Assembly (NCBI GenBank): GCA_937864115.1
Contig: CALMII010000028.1
Span: forward strand, 248,001-312,000
DNA: 64,000 nt
Origin: an uncultured Steroidobacter sp.
Lineage (GTDB): Bacteria; Pseudomonadota; Gammaproteobacteria; Steroidobacterales; Steroidobacteraceae
Direction: 5' to 3'
Part shown: positions 41,760 to 49,256 of the stretch, in pieces
Layout: the number at the start of each line of letters is the position of its first letter
Numbering within the stretch: position 1 is the first letter of the stretch
The notes under the pieces: model-generated
What the model was told of the DNA's origin: nothing
The model's database searches: none
Seen by the model: only the letters and a program-made list of their open reading frames with translations
Position numbers and translations under genes: made by a program

Positions 41760-42338
41760 ATGACGGACATGAACGCCAACACGGACACCTGGCCGCGGCC
41801 GCATCGCCTGACGGTGGAGGAGTACTACCGCATGGCGGAGGTGGGCCTGCTCGCGCACGACGCGCGGGTCGAACTGATCGAGGGAGAGATCATCGATATG
41901 GCGCCGATAGGAAGTCGACATGCTGAAGTCGTGGACCGTCTTGGGAAACGTCTTCACGCTGCCACGGGCGAAGTAGCCACGGTCGGCGTCCAGCGCCCCG
42001 TGCGACTGGATTCCCGCTCCGAACCGCAGCCCGATCTTGTATTGCTGAAACCCCGCTCCTACGCCAACGCGCATCCAACGCCCCGCGATGTCCTGCTGCT
42101 GATCGAGGTCAGCGACAGCACGCTCCGCTTCGATCGCGATACCAAGGTGGCGCTTTACGCGCGCCATGGCATCGCCGAAGTGTGGCTCGTGGATCTGGTG
42201 ACTCCAGCGCTGCATGTGTTCCGACACCCCTCGAACAACCATTACCGGGATGTCACCCGCATCGACGCGCCAGGACGAATTCAAGTCACGGCACTGCCAG
42301 GCATCGCCGTCGACCTCACCGGCCTCTTCGAATTCTGA
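41760..42338 (+). CDS. Uma2 family (DUF820) restriction-endonuclease-fold protein
   Basis: This 192-residue protein reads PHRLTVEEYYRMAEVGLLAH, ARVELIEGEIIDMAPIGSRH, SEPQPDLVLLKPR, DVLLLIEVSDSTLRFDRDTK and VALYARHGIAEVWLVDL. This is the Uma2/DUF820 family with the PD-(D/E)xK-like core (E in ELIEGEI, D in QPDLVLL, EVSDSTL). Its biological role is unknown; the family is abundant in cyanobacteria and scattered elsewhere. The start could be ATG 41760 or 41769. Its stop is 2 bases from that of the convergent DUF502 gene. Confidence 0.9.
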   Translation: MTDMNANTDTWPRPHRLTVEEYYRMAEVGLLAHDARVELIEGEIIDMAPIGSRHAEVVDRLGKRLHAATGEVATVGVQRPVRLDSRSEPQPDLVLLKPRSYANAHPTPRDVLLLIEVSDSTLRFDRDTKVALYARHGIAEVWLVDLVTPALHVFRHPSNNHYRDVTRIDAPGRIQVTALPGIAVDLTGLFEF

Positions 42339-42340
42339 AC

Positions 42341-42937
42341 CTATCGGTTCAAAGCGCCTTTCAGCAGCTCGTTCGAACCCACTCCCATCCGACGCAGCAA
42401 CTGGAATGCGGCGGACGCCTTGATCGCGAGCGGCTTCACCCGGTCTGACGCGATGAAGTACAGCGATCCGGAGCGCGCGTCCGGCACACCGGGAACATAG
42501 ATCGCCACGCGACTGTCGCCGACGCGGTCGACGACGAACGCGACCTGCCAGGCATCCTCCTCGATGCTCACCAGCACCGGCTGTTCGGCGAAACCCTCGA
42601 TGCCCGCGCTGCCGCCGGCCATGCTGCGAAACAGTCCGTAGCCCGGCACGTTGATCAGGATCTTCGAATCGATGAAGCCGGCGATCCGGCGCGCCAGCGT
42701 CGTGCGCGAGAACAGGCCGGCGAGAAAACAGAACAGCACGACCAGCAGGGTCGCGAACACCGCCGGCGTCAGCACGTTGCCGAGCTGCAGCGCCTCGATG
42801 GGCCCGGCAAACAGCGGCACGATCTTGTGCGCGATCTGCAGGGCCTTGCTGATCACGAACATGAGAACGATGATCGGAACGAGGTACAGCAGTCCGCCGA
42901 CGACGGTCGCGCGGATGAAACCGAGCACTTTGTTCAT
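42341..42937 (-). CDS. DUF502 family membrane protein
   Basis: This 198-residue protein has two transmembrane segments (about 8-30, TVVGGLLYLVPIIVLMFVIS, and about 55-78, AVFATLLVVLFCFLAGLFSR). The rest is cytosolic or periplasmic: LARRIAGFIDSKILINVPGY, GLFRSMAGG, VAIYVPGVPDARSGSLYFIA and VKPLAIKASAAFQLLRRMGV. This is the DUF502 family found in plants and bacteria, of unknown biochemical function. The start ATG 42937 has GGGAG upstream. Confidence 0.9.
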   Translation of the reverse strand: MNKVLGFIRATVVGGLLYLVPIIVLMFVISKALQIAHKIVPLFAGPIEALQLGNVLTPAVFATLLVVLFCFLAGLFSRTTLARRIAGFIDSKILINVPGYGLFRSMAGGSAGIEGFAEQPVLVSIEEDAWQVAFVVDRVGDSRVAIYVPGVPDARSGSLYFIASDRVKPLAIKASAAFQLLRRMGVGSNELLKGALNR

Positions 42938-43038
42938 GGGGGCTCCCGGGCGAGGAAGCCCGAATCTACTGCGGATTGCGTGCGCTGGACGTACGCATGG
43001 AGGGCAGGTGGCCTGCCTGACCAGTGGCACCGCTGTTG

Positions 43039-43093
43039 CGCCCCCACCCTAACCCTCCTCCGCTTTGCGGAGGAGGGATCAGAGGGGAGGCCT
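43039..43093. repeat. Partial copy of palindromic element E
   Basis: GCGCCCCCACCCTAACCCTC then CTCCGCTTTGCGGAGGAGGG: one half of element E in the gap between the FapF-like stop (43096) and the DUF502 start. Confidence 0.75.
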
Positions 43094-43095
43094 CC

Positions 43096-44421
43096 CTAGA
43101 ACGTCAGCGGCGCGCGCAGCGTGAACGTTACATCCGGCGTGTCGCGCGTGACGCCCACACCGAGCGCGAGATTCAACGTGGCCGTCGGGTTGTAGCGATA
43201 GGAAACGCCCAGCGACAGCGTGCCGAGCGTCGTACGCACCGAACCTGGTACGTCGATGCCGTTCTGCTGCGTCTTGTCGACGATGCTCTGGTCATAGCCG
43301 ATGCTGAAGGACGCCTTCTCGTTGAGCGCGAGGCCCATGCCGACGTTGAAACCGAAAATGTCGCCGGGCGCGATCTCGCCGAGCGGTTCCTGCTCGCCAA
43401 GCAGCAACGTGCGCGTGAGATTGTCGCGCTCGAAGCTGTGCAGGTAGCTGAAACCGCCGAAGAACACCGCCGGATCAGAGGCGTACAGCCAGGTGAGGCC
43501 CGCCTGTGCCGAATTGAATCCGGTGCCGGTCGGCAGTTCGAGCGGCAGGCCGGTACCGGTCGTGTTGCCGACGCAGCGGGTCACGCAGTCGGTGACGACT
43601 TCGAACGGATCCCTGCCCGTCGCCCAGCGATAACGCAGCCAGCCGATCCAGAACGGCTTGCTGTAGTCGCCGCGATTGAACTGGAAGCGCGCGGTCGCAT
43701 CGATGTCGCCCAAGCCGTGGCCTTCGGCATTGAACACGTTGTCGAAGGCGCTGCCGGTGAGGATTTCCCGACTCACCGTATCCACCGACGTGTAGACGTA
43801 CGGCGCGCGCACTTCGAACTCGAAGCGGTTGCCGATGCCATAGCGCATCGTCAGTGCGCCGACGCCCGCGGTGGTCTTCACGCGCCGCACATCGATGAGT
43901 CCGATGAGGATCGCGGGAATCACGGTGTAGCCGACGAGCGTGACGCGATCGCTGGCCCAGTAAGAGGTCTGCAGCGACGGCTCGAGCACGAAGTTGCCAC
44001 CCTGGGTCAGCACCGTGGGTTCGGCGAAGATCTGCGCCACTTCCGGCGCGCGGGTCTGCGGTTTCGGCGCTTCGCCGACCGGTTTCGGCGGCGCGGTGAC
44101 GTCCGGGGATGGCGTGACCGGCGCGGGCGGTGTTGCAGGTGCGGCCGCGGCGAACAGTTCGGTACCGACGCCGGTACCGCCGCGCTGCTGATCGAGGATT
44201 TCCTCGTCGATGGCATCGCGCAACGAGGCGATCGTGGCTTGCTGCTGGTCGAGCAGTTCCTGCATGCGTTCGAGCCTGGTGCTCTGCTCGGCGAGCTGCC
44301 GACGTAGCGATTCCAGCTGCGGCGATTCATCCTGACCGGCCGCCGGTGCTGCCAGCACCGTGAGCAACATCGCCGCGACGATCGAACTGCTTCGTTGCAG
44401 CCGGGAATTCGAGCCCTTCAC
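43096..44421 (-). CDS. FapF-like outer-membrane beta-barrel transporter with N-terminal coiled coil
   Basis: This 441-residue protein starts at GTG 44421, fixed by AAGGAGG 5 bases upstream. A signal peptide (about 1-29) precedes a coiled coil (about 35-72, LESLRRQLAEQSTRLERMQE) and an LDQQRGG site (76-82). A Pro-rich linker leads to a barrel (about 155-441) beginning FAEPTVLTQGGNFVLEPSLQ and VTLVGYTVIPAILIGLIDVR, with alternating beta strands to the end (VTFTLRAPLTF). This layout, coiled coil plus barrel, and the ILIGLIDVRRVK-type strand are those of FapF, which secretes amyloid subunits in Pseudomonas. It is the last gene of the operon, 13 bases after the FapE-like gene. Assignment rests on layout and neighbours. 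Confidence 0.78.
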   Translation of the reverse strand: MKGSNSRLQRSSSIVAAMLLTVLAAPAAGQDESPQLESLRRQLAEQSTRLERMQELLDQQQATIASLRDAIDEEILDQQRGGTGVGTELFAAAAPATPPAPVTPSPDVTAPPKPVGEAPKPQTRAPEVAQIFAEPTVLTQGGNFVLEPSLQTSYWASDRVTLVGYTVIPAILIGLIDVRRVKTTAGVGALTMRYGIGNRFEFEVRAPYVYTSVDTVSREILTGSAFDNVFNAEGHGLGDIDATARFQFNRGDYSKPFWIGWLRYRWATGRDPFEVVTDCVTRCVGNTTGTGLPLELPTGTGFNSAQAGLTWLYASDPAVFFGGFSYLHSFERDNLTRTLLLGEQEPLGEIAPGDIFGFNVGMGLALNEKASFSIGYDQSIVDKTQQNGIDVPGSVRTTLGTLSLGVSYRYNPTATLNLALGVGVTRDTPDVTFTLRAPLTF

Positions 44422-44434
44422 GCAAACCTCCTTC

Positions 44435-45010
44435 TCAGCGTGCCCCCGTGACCCGGTTGAGCGCGAGCTGCAGCGACTCCTGCGCCGCGACGTCCCGCAG
44501 AACGGCCAGCGAAGCGACGTCGGCATTGATCGTCGTCAGGGTCACGATGTGCTGGTCGTTCAGCGTGTTCTGGATGATGGTGGAGCCCGGCGCGGCATTC
44601 GAAACATCGAACGAATTGTTCGGACCGTTCTGGATCAGCACCACGCTGTTGATGGCCTCGTTGAGCGCGCTCGCCTGCTCGGGCGTCATGGCGGCGATGT
44701 CCGGAATGTTGACGCTGTGTTTCGCGACGAGTTCGCCGTTGACATAGGCGGCGCGCTCGACGCCGAAGGAGGCCTTGAGTCCGTTGACGATCTCGAAGCC
44801 GCCGCGCAGGTCGTCGAGTGCTGCGGCATCGACGGGCGGCCAGTCGAGATCGGCGGCGAGGGCGCCGTGAATGGTGATCGTTGCAAGAAGCGCCCCCACC
44901 CCGGCCCTCCCCCGCTTCGCGGAGGAGGGGGCAGGAGATGCACCTCTCGATTCCCTCCTCCGCGAAGCGGGGGAGGGCAGGGAGGGGGTCTTCGCCTTCA
45001 CCGTACCCAT
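44435..45010 (-). CDS. FapE-like exported protein with double-glycine site; signal peptide interrupted by element E
   Basis: This is a 191-residue exported protein. After MGTVKAK comes about 32 residues encoded by element E, then a hydrophobic stretch ALLATITIHGALAA ending the signal peptide. The mature part reads VDAAALDDLRGGFEIVNG, with an LDDLRGG site (65-71) suited to C39 cleavage. The C-terminal part (INSVVLIQNGPNN, STIIQNTLNDQHIVTLTTIN) resembles subunits of Fap-like systems. The start ATG 45010 shares a base with the C39 stop (TGATG), which fixes it. Later in-frame GTG 44899 would lack a charged n-region. The exact Fap homology (E, B or A) is uncertain. Confidence 0.72.
   Translation of the reverse strand: MGTVKAKTPSLPSPASRRRESRGASPAPSSAKRGRAGVGALLATITIHGALAADLDWPPVDAAALDDLRGGFEIVNGLKASFGVERAAYVNGELVAKHSVNIPDIAAMTPEQASALNEAINSVVLIQNGPNNSFDVSNAAPGSTIIQNTLNDQHIVTLTTINADVASLAVLRDVAAQESLQLALNRVTGAR
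44886..44992. repeat. Palindromic element E (whole copy) inside a FapE-like signal-peptide region
   Basis: Read on the minus strand: AAGACCCCCTCCCTGCCCTC, then CCCCGC-TTC-GCGGAGGAGGG, a spacer, then CCCCTCCTCCGCGAAGCGGG, GGAGGGCCGGGGTGGGGG and CGCTTCTT. Same order, orientation and length (about 105 bases from the C5T motif to CTTCTT) as the copy at 37025, relative to the host gene. Confidence 0.88.
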
Positions 45011-45693
45011 CAGAAACTCCCCGCCCGCCGCACCGGCAATGTATCGAGCCGATCGTCGCGCACGATGGACAGTTCCAGCGGCGACGACGGCGCAATGCGC
45101 CAGTCGGCCGCCAGATCGAAACGCGCCTGCTCGCGGCGGTTGTGGATGACGAACAGGATGTTGTTCACCCACAGGCTCTTGAAACGCTCGATCGACATCG
45201 CGCGCGTGCCCATGGCGGGATCGCCGACCAGCACGCGGCCGCGACTCAGGCCCTTCACGACGACGAAGTGGCGATAGCCGCGCTCGCTCAGCAACACGAT
45301 GGCCGGCAGGCGTTCCTGCGCCAGTCGCTCGACCGGCTGTTCGAAGCCGTCGGCGCTATAGCCATGCGCATTCAGGTAGTGCTTCATGTCGAGCAGCGAG
45401 AAGCCCTGCTTGCTGATCTTGCTGCGATCGCCCGCCTGGAACATTTCGGCGAACACCGCCTGCTCGCTGATCGGCCGGTCGTAGTGGAACGTCAGCAGCG
45501 TGGCGAGCGCCGCGGAGCCGCAGCTGAAGTCGTACTTCTGCCGCAGCGTGGTGGCGAAGCGCGCTTCCTTGAGACTGGTAACGCGCATGCGATACGAGCC
45601 GTCCTGCGCCACCGCGACATCGAGCGATGTCGCCTGGGCGCCGGACGCCAGCGCCAGCAGCAGCCACGCGCCTTTTGTGCATCGACGCTTCAT
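45010..45693 (-). CDS. FapD-like secreted C39 family cysteine peptidase
   Basis: This 227-residue exported peptidase has signal peptide MKRRCTKGAWLLLALASGAQ. The C39 core has LRQKYDFSCGSAALATLL with catalytic C58 and Q52 (oxyanion) before it, H142 in RGYRHFVVVKG and D158 in VLVGDPAMG. C39 peptidases cut after double glycine; most are fused to ABC exporters, but this one is a stand-alone Sec-exported protein like FapD, and so acts in the periplasm. Neighbouring proteins carry LDELRGG, LDDLRGG and LDQQRGG. It overlaps the upstream gene by 4 bases (ATGA) and the downstream gene by 1 (TGATG), so the three are translated together. Confidence 0.88.
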   Translation of the reverse strand: MKRRCTKGAWLLLALASGAQATSLDVAVAQDGSYRMRVTSLKEARFATTLRQKYDFSCGSAALATLLTFHYDRPISEQAVFAEMFQAGDRSKISKQGFSLLDMKHYLNAHGYSADGFEQPVERLAQERLPAIVLLSERGYRHFVVVKGLSRGRVLVGDPAMGTRAMSIERFKSLWVNNILFVIHNRREQARFDLAADWRIAPSSPLELSIVRDDRLDTLPVRRAGSF

Positions 45694-46034
45694 GGATCGA
45701 CGAACTGCACGTTGACGATGGTGGCGCTCTGGATCAGCACATTGGCGCCGGTGTTCTGCACCACCGTCGTCAAGCCGCTGGCATCCGCGAACGATCCTTC
45801 GCGGATGGTGTTCGCGCCCGTTGCAACATCGGTGGCACTGTTGCCCGAGACGTCGCCGGTCACGCGGATCACATTGGTCGTGATGTCTTCATCGCCGCCG
45901 CGCAGCTCGTCGAGCGTCGCTGCGGCGACCGGCGCGCCGAGATCGGAAGTCGTCTCGCTCGCGACGGGTGTCGTTTCATCCGCGCCTGCGCCGAACGCGA
46001 ACGCAAGCAGTACGAAAGCCTGGACAGTACGCAT
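45690..46034 (-). CDS. Small exported Fap-like subunit with double-glycine site
   Basis: This 114-residue exported protein has signal peptide MRTVQAFVLLAFAFGAGA. The mature part contains PVAAATLDELRGGDEDI with the GG at 46-47. It then has a Ser/Thr/Asn-rich, beta-prone end: TNVIRVTGDVSGNSATDVAT, ANTIREGSFADASGLTTVVQ, NTGANVLIQSATIVNVQF. The QNTGANVLIQ segment is shared in pattern with the C-terminus of 46168-47541. It has no Cys and therefore no CxC motif as in classical FapB/C. The start ATG 46034 has AGGAG about 7 bases upstream. It is probably a minor, nucleator-type subunit, inferred from size and position. Confidence 0.65.
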   Translation of the reverse strand: MRTVQAFVLLAFAFGAGADETTPVASETTSDLGAPVAAATLDELRGGDEDITTNVIRVTGDVSGNSATDVATGANTIREGSFADASGLTTVVQNTGANVLIQSATIVNVQFVDP

Positions 46035-46167
46035 GGCCTGGCTCCTGTTGTCGTCCACATGACGCGCAGCCTGCGCCGCACGTCATGCGAACGAGGGACG
46101 GGCCTGCCCGAACGGCGTTGCAGCGCCGTCCGGACAATGCTCCGGTGATTGCACCTGCAATGGTTCG
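46035..46167 (-). promoter_or_regulatory. Hairpin-rich gap between the glycine-rich gene and the rest of the Fap-like operon
   Basis: On the transcribed strand, GACGGCG-CTGCAA-CGCCGTT and a longer stem with outer pairs ATGACG/CGTCAT and inner GCGCAG/CTGCGC lie between the two genes. No promoter elements are clear. The stems could terminate or stabilise part of the transcripts and so lower expression of the downstream genes relative to the upstream subunit. This is inference from secondary structure only. Confidence 0.4.
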
Positions 46168-47541
46168 CTACGGGCTGCCGAGGTTCAGATTGGCCTGCAC
46201 CGTCACGGCCTGCTGTACCAGCGAGCCGAAACCACTGTTGTTGCTCACCACCAGGACACCCGCTGCCGATTGCGCCGTGCCCGTCATGTTGGCGGACAGA
46301 TCGAACGTCCCTGCATCGACCGTGATGGCGCCGCCATTGCCGCCGGTGCCGCCGGTCGCGCCATTGCCGACGCCGCCCGTACCCGCACCGCCGTTGCCGA
46401 CGCCACCGTTGCCTGCGCCGCCGTCCGCGCCATTGCCACCGGCTGCACCGACGGCGCCGTCGCCCGCCGTTGCGCTGCCATTGGTCGCGGAGGTCGATGC
46501 ATCGCCGTTGGTCGCATCGCCATTCGTCGCCGCACCGCCGTCGCCGCCGTTGCCGCCGGCTCCGCCTGCGCCCGCCGTGCTCGTGACTGCACCGCTCGCG
46601 CCGCCCGTGCCCGTGCCCGTGCCGCCTGTCGAGCTCGCCGCGCCGCCGGTGCTCGTGCCGCCCGTACCTGCGCCGCCCGTGCTGGAGCCGCTCGTGCCGT
46701 CACCGCCCGTGCTGGTTCCGCCGGTGCTCGCCGATGCGCCGCCGGTCGCCGTATCGGCGCCCGCGCCGCGATTGCGCGCATTGCCGCCGTCACCGAAGGC
46801 GTCGCTGCCGCCGGCGCTGCCGCCGCTCGCGTCGTTGCCGCCCGCGGCGCCCGCGGCCGTGTCATTGCCGCCCGTCGCGGTGCCTGACCAGGTATCGCCA
46901 TTCGCGCCGGCGCCCAGACCGCCATCGCCGCTCACACCATCGCCGCTGCCGCCGGCGCCACCGCGTGCACCGCGACCGCCGTTGCCCGCGCTTGCGTAGC
47001 CATTCGTCGCGCTGCCGTTGGTAGCGTCGCCGGCGCTCGCGCTGCCGTTCTCGGCCGATCCGCCGCTGCCGCCCGAACCGCCGTCGCCGCCCGAACCGCC
47101 TGCGCCGCCCGCGCCATCGCCACCGCGACCCGTACCGCCAGCGCCTTCGCCGCCGTAGCCTGCGCCGCCGTCACCGCCGCGACCGCCGTTGGCATTGCCC
47201 CAGTTGCTGGCGACATTGCCGAAGCCGGAGATCTCGACGCCCGACACCGTGCCCGACAGTTCCGTGCTGGCCACCGCCGTGTTGGTGTTGAACGCATTGC
47301 TCGCTGTCGAAGTCGACGTCGATGCGTTGTTCGCCGCTGCGGTGCCGAAGCCATCGGCTGCGGATGCACCGTCGTTGCTGCGATTGTCGCCCGTGCTCTT
47401 GTCGTTGTTCTGGTCCGAATCGGTCGACGTCGCTGTCAAAGTATCGTCGCCTGCCGCACTGCGCTGATCGATGTCGCCGGCCCACGCACTGGTGCCGAAC
47501 AGGGCAACGCCGACCGCTGTTGCGATGAGGGTTCTACGCAT
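46168..47541 (-). CDS. Glycine-rich (PGRS-like) exported protein, candidate amyloid subunit
   Basis: This 457-residue protein has signal peptide MRRTLIATAVGVALFGTSAWA, an Asp/Ser/Thr/Asn-rich N-domain (about 22-125), then about 290 residues of GGx-type repeats (GGNGGDGG, GGAGTGGTSTGG, ATNGDATNGDAS). A conserved-looking C-terminus (about 410-457) reads ANMTGTAQSAAGVLVVSNNS, GFGSLVQQAVTVQANLNL. The repeats recall PE_PGRS and similar surface proteins, but the C-terminal NNSGFGSLVQQ pattern is shared with the small exported protein at 45690. AGGAGG lies 3 to 4 bases before the ATG. It is first in the operon with the C39 peptidase and barrel, so export by the FapF-like barrel is likely. No Cys and no CxC motif. 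Confidence 0.75.
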   Translation of the reverse strand: MRRTLIATAVGVALFGTSAWAGDIDQRSAAGDDTLTATSTDSDQNNDKSTGDNRSNDGASAADGFGTAAANNASTSTSTASNAFNTNTAVASTELSGTVSGVEISGFGNVASNWGNANGGRGGDGGAGYGGEGAGGTGRGGDGAGGAGGSGGDGGSGGSGGSAENGSASAGDATNGSATNGYASAGNGGRGARGGAGGSGDGVSGDGGLGAGANGDTWSGTATGGNDTAAGAAGGNDASGGSAGGSDAFGDGGNARNRGAGADTATGGASASTGGTSTGGDGTSGSSTGGAGTGGTSTGGAASSTGGTGTGTGGASGAVTSTAGAGGAGGNGGDGGAATNGDATNGDASTSATNGSATAGDGAVGAAGGNGADGGAGNGGVGNGGAGTGGVGNGATGGTGGNGGAITVDAGTFDLSANMTGTAQSAAGVLVVSNNSGFGSLVQQAVTVQANLNLGSP

Positions 47542-48014
47542 AAAGCCTCCTGAAGGACGGACATTGAAGGCGCCGCGGGCGCGCCTGATGCAGGATCAAC
47601 TCGAGCTCACGGAACTCCGTGCCCGCAGATCGCATGTGTCGCGACGACGATGCGCATCGCAGCCGGCTGGCGACTGCGACGAACTGCGTATGGAGATTCC
47701 CCGGGTCGTGGAACGTGCCTCTGCTCGCCCGGGCGAAACGGATGCTGCCGTTGCGATCGGGCGTGCCAGCAGAAGCACGAAAAAAAATCTAAGAGAAGTG
47801 CCTACGTGTAATCCAGAGTGGAATTGCTTATTTGCCGCTGATTTACAGTAAGAACGTCCGACAGTTGACTCGTCAATCGACACGAAGATCACTGGAAATT
47901 CCGTTCATGGCGCACCGGCACGACCGATGTCGTCGCGACTTTCTGCCGTCGCTTTGGCAACGCACTGCCGCAGGCTATGCTAGCCGCCGGTTCCGGCATT
48001 CCCCCTGCAGGCCC
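47542..48014. other. Intergenic region upstream of the Fap-like operon and of marC
   Basis: These 473 bases lie between divergent genes. The part 47770-47880 is more AT-rich than its surroundings and includes an A8 tract and the inverted pair CGTGC/GCACG beside it, so promoters for both directions probably lie here. I could not assign convincing -35/-10 pairs. No repeat family seen elsewhere in the window occurs here. Confidence 0.4.
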
Positions 48015-48665
48015 ATGAGAGATTTTCTGCTGGCGTTTCCCGCGCTGTTCTCGATCGTCAATCCTCTGGGCGGGCTTTTCATTTTCCTGAGCGCGACGCA
48101 GCGGTTTCATCCGACGCTGCGCGCCGCGCTCGCGCGCTGGGTGGCGATCTACAGTTTCGTCATCGTGACGGCATCGCTGTACGTCGGCGCATACGTGCTC
48201 ACATTCTTCGGCGTCTCGGTGCCGGTGCTGCGGGTGGCCGGCGGCATCGCGATCGCGCTCACCGCGTGGGGCATGCTCAATGCACCCGATCCCGAACCCG
48301 GTCAGGACAAGTCCACCGCCGAACTGCCGACGGCGAGCACGGCGAGCCGCATGGCGTTCTATCCGCTCACCATGCCGCTGACGACGGGACCGGGAACGAT
48401 CTCGGTGGCCGTATCGCTCGGCACCAACCGGCCGCGCAATATCGGCGAAGGCCAGTTCCTGTGGTTCCTGGCGCAGATGACGCTGGCGACGCTGCTGCTG
48501 TGCGCCATCATCTACCTGCTGTATCGCTACGCCGATGGCATCTCGCGCAAGATCGGCCCCACCGGCACCGCGGTGATCATGCGGCTGTCGGCGTTTCTGC
48601 TGCTTTGCATCGGTATCCAGATTTTCTGGAACGGCGCCGCCGAGCTGCTCGCCAGCGTTCACTGA
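48015..48665 (+). CDS. MarC family integral membrane protein
   Basis: This 216-residue protein has six hydrophobic segments and the MarC family marks: MRDFLLAFPALFSIVNPLGG, VAGGIAIALTAWGML, SRMAFYPLTMPLTTGPGTIS and IMRLSAFLLLCIGIQIFWNG. Despite the name, the family (also called NAAT) has no settled substrate. The start ATG 48015 is chosen as the first Met before the first helix. The following gene starts 140 bases later. Confidence 0.93.
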   Translation: MRDFLLAFPALFSIVNPLGGLFIFLSATQRFHPTLRAALARWVAIYSFVIVTASLYVGAYVLTFFGVSVPVLRVAGGIAIALTAWGMLNAPDPEPGQDKSTAELPTASTASRMAFYPLTMPLTTGPGTISVAVSLGTNRPRNIGEGQFLWFLAQMTLATLLLCAIIYLLYRYADGISRKIGPTGTAVIMRLSAFLLLCIGIQIFWNGAAELLASVH

Positions 48666-48805
48666 AACCGCCATCGACGCCGCGTGGCGTCAATACGCGC
48701 GAGGGGCAGCACGCGCTCCCCTCGCCACCGGATGACTCCCCGACGGATTGCTGCTATCAGGAGCGCGACCATCCATCGAAGCGCTGCGGCGCAAGGGAGC
48801 AAATC

Positions 48806-49252
48806 ATGAGCGGTCTGAACCGACGCACGCTGTTGCTGGGCATCGCTGCGCTGCCCGCCATCGCATCCGCGCAGATCACCGACCTCGGTTCGCTGTCGTC
48901 GGCGATCAAGAATCCGCTGATGGGGATGTTGACGAGTCAGCTCGGCGTGACCGAATCGCAGGCGACCGGCGGCCTGGGTTCCTACCTGACGCTGGCACAG
49001 GAAAAACTGGCGAAGGGCGACTTCGACAGGATCGCCGCGCTGGTCCCCGGTGCATCGAAGTACATGGAACAGGCCAGGACGCTCGGCGCCGTCACCGGGC
49101 CGCTCAAGAATCTCGCGGGGCTGAACGGCGCGCTCGGCAAGCTGGGCATGAAGCCGGAAACGGTGACGAAGTTCGCACCGATGGTCACCGACTATCTCGG
49201 CAAGGCCGGCGGCAGCGGCGTGCAGGGCATGCTGGCCGGAATGCTGAAGTAG
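48806..49252 (+). CDS. DUF2780-type exported protein
   Basis: This 148-residue exported protein has a Tat-like or Sec signal MSGLNRRTLLLGIAALPAIA (RR followed by a hydrophobic run; not a full Tat consensus). The mature part (ITDLGSLSSAIKNPLMGMLT, LGVTESQATGGLGSYLTLAQ, KFAPMVTDYLGKAGGSGVQG) matches small DUF2780 proteins of unknown function. The start ATG 48806 has GGGAG about 7 bases upstream. Confidence 0.85.
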   Translation: MSGLNRRTLLLGIAALPAIASAQITDLGSLSSAIKNPLMGMLTSQLGVTESQATGGLGSYLTLAQEKLAKGDFDRIAALVPGASKYMEQARTLGAVTGPLKNLAGLNGALGKLGMKPETVTKFAPMVTDYLGKAGGSGVQGMLAGMLK

Positions 49253-49256
49253 CCCG

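Noticed and set aside
46270..46999. Ala/Arg- and Pro-rich plus-strand frames in the glycine-rich gene
   Set aside because: They are shifted or antisense readings of the GGx repeats, without start signals.
46168..47541. Assigning the glycine-rich protein to mycobacterial PE_PGRS
   Set aside because: There is no PE domain, it has a Sec signal peptide, and the neighbours are Fap-like. The likeness is only compositional.
47748..47775. A TGGCACG ... GC sequence upstream of the glycine-rich gene as a sigma-54 promoter
   Set aside because: The spacing between the GG and GC elements is one base too long and the TTGC box is poor.
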